Part shown: positions 58,905 through 64,000 of the stretch, piece by piece
Layout of the letters: every line of letters starts with the position of its first letter
Numbering within the stretch: the first letter of the stretch is position 1
Source: Torymus aiolomorphi
Taxonomy: Eukaryota > Arthropoda > Insecta > Hymenoptera > Torymidae
DNA length: 64,000 nucleotides
Reading direction: 5' to 3'
Assembly: GCA_036365515.1 (NCBI GenBank)
Contig: CM070874.1
Span: forward strand, 163,078,297-163,142,296
Notes under the pieces: model-generated
Database searches by the model: none
Told to the model about the DNA's origin: nothing
The model's input: only the letters and a program-made list of their open reading frames with translations
Program-made: the position numbers and the translations under genes

Positions 58905-59185
58905 TAATGGCTATTACGGGCAATCGATAAAGGATAAGGAAGGTGTCTAACTTATCAATCATCGATTTTATTCTTTTTACGTGTGTATACTTACACATCT
59001 CTAATTATTCTAAGCTATTAGAGTAAAGCAGTCAAGGATATTAATGCACAATTATTTTAATAATTTTAAAGTGCAGTCAAGAATTTTGAAAGGATGAGGA
59101 AAGGAAAGGTAAACGTATAGGATGAAAAAATGAGAACGAAAAAAATAACGGCCCAGGTCGGGATCGAACCGACAACCTTCTTTTC
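58905..59185 (-). mobile_element. tRNA-derived SINE-like element, copy 2, truncated
   Basis: It matches copy 1 with an offset of 477 bp, from GGCTATTACGGGCAATCGAT to GATCGAACCGACAACCTTCT, after which the tRNA-like head is cut off and replaced by another CATCCTATACGTTTTC string. Most differences are single bases. Confidence 0.7.
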
Positions 59186-59479
59186 ATCCTATACGTTTTC
59201 ATCCTATATATATCAGCTGTTATGCGCTTGAAAATCATTTTGATGTTTTTGTTTATTGCCATTTATTATTATCATTTATTTTGTTAGTTTTAAATTGTTA
59301 TACTTAATTATATATTCGTAAATTATGAAGAATGATTCAAAACTTCTTGGCTAGGAACTACATTATTTTAGACAGTCAATCGTAGATTCAATTAAGTGGG
59401 TGATGATATTCATGCTTTTCTATTTTTTTATTATAGACAATAAAACTGACTTTTGGCGGTTATGGTAGTTAGTTTCGCA

Positions 59480-59718
59480 AATTTTTCGAGGCTACTCTAA
59501 ATTTTATTATATTCTTTCATTATGGCCAAGGTTCGAGTCATAAGATGAATTAGTTTTTGCAAAAACTTTGAACTAATTATGAGATTTGTGCTCGGCACTT
59601 CTTCGAAATTTTGTTCAAGTTTATACAAAAACCAATAGATATTTTGATTTCAAACTTTGCACTGAGGTATAATATGACGAAACTTAGAGGAGTATTCTCA
59701 TTATTTTACATAATTTGA
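59480..59718. mobile_element. MITE-like element, copy 3, diverged
   Basis: It has TTTCATTATGGCCAAG and TGCTCGGCACTTCTTCG, like copies 1 and 2, and a decayed right end AGGAGTATTCTCATTATTTT. The left end is altered (GAGGCTACTCTAAATT). Confidence 0.75.
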
Positions 59719-59796
59719 AAAAAAAGTAGATTATTATATCATATGGGTAATGTGTAGCATCGCCACAGTCACGTACATGGAGCAAAATGGTGTAGG

Positions 59797-59925
59797 AAAA
59801 CTTACTATTTTTAATAGTAACCATGGGAGAGACTCATTTTCTCATGAAAATTACTAAAATATATAGTAAAATTCATGAAAATTTAAGTGTGTCTCGTGGT
59901 AACTATAAAAAATAGTAATTATTTC
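59797..59925. repeat. Imperfect hairpin, ~55-bp arms
   Basis: TTACTATTTTTAATAGTAAC and a following AGAGACTCATTTTCTCATGA are matched inversely by TTCATGAAAATTTAAGTGTG and GGTAACTATAAAAAATAGTA. It resembles a very short foldback element. Confidence 0.7.
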
Positions 59926-60954
59926 TCCGTGTTTAAATATCCACCTAACTATGAGTTGTAGTTTTAGGTGTACAACATGTAGAGAGAGACGTTTAAGGAC
60001 AGAGCAAGGCAAGAGAGACTGTAACGGCGCTACCGCAATAAGCCGAAACTAAATTTGTGAAAAATTTTTCAGGCAATAGATGACGTTTGCAGTCGGCAAG
60101 TGATTTTTCTACTACAGTGTCAATACAGTGGAATTTTTTCATAATAAACATGCAGTGCAAAGAAAAAGTATAAACTTCAAAGAAATTCAAGGTATGTTTA
60201 TATTTTGATTATTGGTAATCAGGCTATATTGCTGCCAGACTCCTACATTTAATGGATTTTGCAACGATATTTTAGAATAATAGATTGCTTTTTGTTGTCG
60301 AACCTGGAATAAAGTAGTGTGTCTGTCAGTCTAGGCCTAACATGCTAACAATTTCTTCCTGGCAGATTGCAATAATGAGCTTTCTCATTATGTTAACCTG
60401 TGGAATCAAGTTATTATATTAACTTCTGGTGGGATATACCTGCAGCTTGGCAGCGCTTAGGGCGCACCTGATTTTTCTATAGCTTGTAATTATAGTTATA
60501 TTACAATTTTTGCTATTAAAAACAAATTTTATTTAGATCAATAACATTGTAGAACGTTAATTATTAACTTATGTCAATTGAAATTGCCATTTTGTTCGAT
60601 ATCAATTTATATTTTTTGAGTGTTGTTGATAAGTATAATCATATCTTTTTTACATTTAATTTTGCAATTTGTTCAACGTCAATTTATCTTATATTTTATT
60701 ATTACATTTTAATAATATTGTGATCTTTCGCAAGTTTTATAGGTTTTTTCGATCTTATCTATAGTTATTGTATATAATATTGCTGTCGAATCTAATTCTG
60801 TTAAATAATAAGCGACAATTGACAATATAAGTTTTTATAGGTCTAAGCTTATCAGGAGTTGATTTTACATAAATAGAAAAAAGAGTTGTTTTAATGTCAT
60901 CTACAATACTGTTTTTAACATTTTTGTGTAAAGTTAAATCCTGTTAAGTTACTA
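59926..60954. other. AT-rich interval without recognised genes
   Basis: A single copy related to the 41.6-42.0 kb repeat lies inverted at about 60770-60950 (TTTTTGTGTAAAGTTAAATC). No convincing open frame was seen. Confidence 0.5.
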
Positions 60955-61347
60955 GTCTCACATTTCTATAGAATGGTTTCGACAATCAGTATAAGAGAAG
61001 TTTCAAGTTTATGTAACTAGCAAACTGAAAAAAAAAATTTTTCTTTACAAATAAATGTGTATTTGAATAATCTTAAATAAATATTTTTTAAGTTAAAACA
61101 ATATTCATTTAAATTTAAAAAATATTTACTTGAATTAAAACAAAAATTTCAACTTCAATATTTTTTTTAATTTAAATGAATATTGTTTTAATGAATAAAA
61201 AAATATTTTTTTAAGAGTATTCAAATATTCAAAGAGTATTCAAACGTTTATTTGAAAACAAAGTTTTTCTTCAGTGTGCTGGTTACATAAACTTGACACT
61301 TCTCTTATTATACTGATTGTCGAAACCATTCTAATGAAATGTGAGAC
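60955..61347. repeat. Palindromic element, ~100-bp outer arms
   Basis: It starts GTCTCACATTTCTATAGAAT and ends ATTCTAATGAAATGTGAGAC. The arms match through GGTTTCGACAATCAGTATAA and GAAGTTTCAAGTTTATGTAA, with an AT-rich middle that is itself partly inverted. Outside it on both sides lie inverted copies of the ~175-bp repeat seen at 41.6 kb, so the palindrome extends outward with lower identity. Confidence 0.8.
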
Positions 61348-61509
61348 ATTTATGCACATGTTTTGTATAGATATATTTTTCCTATTGAGCATTATAACGC
61401 AAAATCAATTGTTGACGAGTTATATCTATAAAACGGTTTTAAACGCCTATATATGTACATAAAATTGACGATTTTCGGCTGTAACTTGACAAGATTTAAC
61501 TTTACACTT

Positions 61510-62470
61510 TAAAAGAACCGCTACCAATTTATTTATATTTTAATTATAATTTATTATTGCATAGGACGAAGGGCTTCTGTAGACGACATCGCGACATCCT
61601 GAGCTGTTGCTGTTACCATTTTTTTTATTGGGACCAGATGGTGCAGCCATGTTTTTTATGTGGACAACGGCATCCTCTGACCTTTTTTGAAAACTTTTTT
61701 GATGAGTAGTTTGCTGTAAGAAGGCTTACTGGTTTATTTTACAACTAGCACCAATCCTGCAACTATTCCCTTCCTTTTGATAGAATCGTGGCTTCTCTGT
61801 GCTTCCTCCGCTACCAATTTATTCATGTTTTAATTATAATTTATTGCCTAGGGCGAAGAGCTCCTGTAGACGACATCACGACGTCTTGAGCTGTTACTGT
61901 AATCTTTCTTTTTATTGGGATCAGATGATGGAGCCATGTTTTTTATGTAGACCACGGCAATCTCTGAACTATTTTTAAAAATTTTCTGGTGAGTAGTTTG
62001 CTGTAAGAAGGCTTACTGGTTTATTTAACAACTAGCACCTATCCTGCAACTACTCCTTTCCTTTTGATAGGAGCGTGGCTTCTCTGTGCTTTCTCCTCCA
62101 CCAATTTATTCATGTTTTAATTATAATTTATTGCCTAGGGCGAAGAGCTCCTGGAGACGACATCACGACGTCTTGAGCTGTTACTGTAATCTTTCTTTTT
62201 ATTGGGATCAGATGATGGAGCCATGTTTTTTATGTGGACCACGGCAATCTTTGAACTATTTTCAAAAATTTTCTGGTGAGTAGTTTGCTGTAAGAAGGCT
62301 TACTGGTTTATTTTACAACTAGCACCTATCCTACAACTACTCCTTTCCTTTTGATAGGAGAATGGCTTCTCTGTGCTTCCTCCTCCACCAATTTATTCAT
62401 GTTTTAATTATACTTCATTGCCTAGGGCGAAGAGCTCCTGTAGACGACATCACGACGTCTTAAGCTGTTA
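61510..62470 (+). repeat. ~287-bp tandem repeat with exon-like core, 3.3 copies
   Basis: ACCAATTTATT recurs at 61523, 61813, 62100 and 62387. Each unit has TTTAATTATAATTTATTGCC, then TAG and GGCGAAGAGCTCCTGTAGAC, then GACATCACGACGTC, a CAGATGATGGAGCCATG string and AAGAAGGCTTACTGG. The TTTATTGCCTAG before GGCGAAGAG has the form of a splice acceptor. A fifth core copy lies at 56055. No continuous protein frame spans the unit. Confidence 0.88.
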
Positions 62471-62494
62471 GGTAAAAAGCAGCTGAAATTCATG

Positions 62495-62985
62495 AAGTCA
62501 ATGGTTCCACCCGCACCTTCAAAATCTAGAAGCTCCTCCAGGACTTTTTCAACAGCTAAGAGCTAATAAGTTCATCAACCTCGTTGAGGCTGTCGTGTAC
62601 GAAGCTGCCGTTCTGATCGTCATTTTACCCCAAGACAAGTCAGAGGAAATTCAGGATGTGCTGCTTTTGACGTCCATCACCTGTCTGTTGGTATCGAGAA
62701 CACTCACGGTGTTGTGAGTGCATTCATCAAGAGGATTATGACCATGCCCATCAAACAGACCTAGACCTTACCTACGCAGAAAACCAGCTCGGTGTGTCGA
62801 TCCAAGACTATAAGTGTGAGCATGCCATAATCCAGGACAGCAATCTCTTCAGCAAGTTGGAGTTCAACGGTATCCGACCAATGCCCTGCAGCGTTCCCCA
62901 ACTTTTGATATCAATACTAACGGTATTCTCGACGTCTTGGGCGTCGGCAAATTGAACGGCAAGGAGAACAGATTCACCTATTCTG
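62495..62985 (+). pseudogene. Hsp70-family pseudogene fragment
   Basis: Read across shifts, the plus strand aligns with the middle of cytosolic Hsp70. In order I see GGTTCCACCCGCA (GSTR), AGAAGCTCCTCCAGGACTTT (KLLQDFF), AATAAGTTCATCAACC (NK.IN), GAGGCTGTCGTGTACGAAGC (EAV.Y.A), GACAAGTCAGAGGAAATTCA (DKSEEIQ), CTGTTGGTATCGAGA, ACCATGCCCATCAAACAGAC (T.PTKQT), AACGGTATCCGACC, TTTTGATATCAATACTAACG (FDI..NG) and GGCAAGGAGAACAGA (GKEN). This corresponds to roughly residues 330-500 of a 640-residue chaperone. Many frameshifts destroy it. No intron is evident, which fits a processed copy but does not prove it. The ATPase domain and C-terminal lid are missing. Confidence 0.8.
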
Positions 62986-63699
62986 CACATACCTTCAAAG
63001 ATCTACGACAGCAGGGCCAGCGAGGGCGAGAAGACGGTGATCAACGAGGAGGAAAATCTCGACGTATCTTAGATCTCGTCGACCAGGGCTGCAAAATACT
63101 CGATGACAGTTGCTACAGGTCCAAATATGCTACCGAAGTTGCAGATAGATTTCTTCATCGTCAACAAGAACAACGAGCGGCTGTTACTGCTGAACTAACT
63201 GCTTGAAGAAGAGGAAGATATGAAAATGAAGTATAGGAGACGCAGAAGTTATCGGGACACTAGACGTCCTCATGTTCGAGGTCGCGGTTTAAGACACCAC
63301 TGCTCGTGCATTCGGAAAACATTGCACACAACTGATCGTCGCTGCCGTCGATATTGCTGATAAAAAACATGCTGCCGAAAAATCTCAAGATTATACTGAC
63401 GAACCAGTAGGCGATCAAGAAGAAGAAAGAGAAGCGCATATAGTAGACGATCTGATGCAAATTTGTAAAATTCGATTATAAGCGCAGATACACGCCCGAT
63501 CGACAGATTTTGTCGTGGCTACAGTGTCACGTTTGCCATCAAGGTCTAGTCGAACTCCTTGATACATGGATGAACAGGGAGAGATTATCATATGAATATC
63601 AAAAAGATATTCATATGTGGTGATCAAGAAGATATGGTATGATGAGTTCAAGATAAACTTCAAGAAATATAAGCATCAAGAGGATACTTCAAGAGTATG
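62986..63699. other. Unassigned interval downstream of the Hsp70 relic
   Basis: The plus strand can be read as SRASEGEKTVINEEENLD near 63013 and has higher GC content than the region before 62400, so it may also be decayed coding DNA. It does not match the expected continuation of Hsp70, and no other family was recognised. Confidence 0.35.
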
Positions 63700-63912
63700 C
63701 CATTTGACTTCAAGAGGATAGTTCAAGAAGATACAAGTGGATAACCCAAGAGGATACAAGACGATAGTTCAAGAGGATACAAGACGATAGTTCAAGAGGA
63801 TACAAGAGGATAGTTCAAGAGGATACAAGAGGATAGTTCAAGAGGATACAAGAGGATAGTTCAAGAGGATACAAGAGGATAGTATAAGAGGATACAAGAG
63901 GATAGTTCAAGG
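63700..63912. repeat. 23-bp minisatellite, about nine copies
   Basis: AGTTCAAGAGGATACAAGAG plus GAT repeats at 63789, 63812, 63835 and so on. The first copies (63700-63780) are diverged, with GACGAT variants. Confidence 0.92.
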
Positions 63913-64000
63913 ATGCAGAAATATAGAAGCAGAGCACCAGAGCGTGTGTTCCTGCTAATAGAGGAGTTATGCTTCGTCTCTTGTGCGAACATTTTTTTGT
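63913..64000. other. Window end, no feature recognised
   Basis: Short unique sequence after the minisatellite, with no support for a gene. Confidence 0.5.

Overview
The window looks like AT-rich nuclear DNA of an arthropod, probably an insect; a hymenopteran is possible but unproven. Decayed BEL/Pao, Copia-type, Penelope-like, non-LTR and Helitron sequences sit among MITE-like inverted repeats, tRNA-like sequences, microsatellites and several unrelated tandem repeats. I see no bacterial features, and no gene that I would call intact and functional.

Layout. 0-8 kb: a palindromic element with tRNA-like arms, a broken minus-strand gene (PIN/FEN-like region, Cys-rich tail, poly-Glu end), and a broken minus-strand BEL/Pao retrotransposon with a solo Copia-type LTR inside gag. 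8.0-35.6 kb: one very large structure. Two oppositely oriented blocks of the same ~174-bp satellite (about 9 monomers on the left, about 113 on the right) flank a 5.9-kb middle. The outer edges are inverted copies of a unique ~200-bp sequence, and the whole is bracketed by the direct 8-mer CGTTAAAT. This is the architecture of a foldback or Galileo-like element whose arms are satellite arrays, and it is the main candidate for something undescribed. 35.6-42.1 kb: AT-rich low-complexity DNA containing two head-to-head, 5'-truncated Penelope-like elements; the right-hand copy has a hammerhead-ribozyme-like motif.

42.1-50 kb: a non-LTR endonuclease fragment, a possible LTR, a Helitron Rep-domain relic abutting a second non-LTR element. 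50-60 kb: MITE copies, a 314-bp tandem repeat, an acidic 200-codon frame with one internal stop, and a duplicated tRNA-like SINE. 60-64 kb: a palindromic element, a 287-bp tandem repeat with an exon-like core, an Hsp70 pseudogene and a 23-bp minisatellite.

The genes do not form a pathway. The window is best read as layered mobile DNA and satellite. Most long open frames at 15.7-35.4 kb exist only because the satellite monomer (174 bp = 58 codons) is divisible by three and stop-free in one frame.
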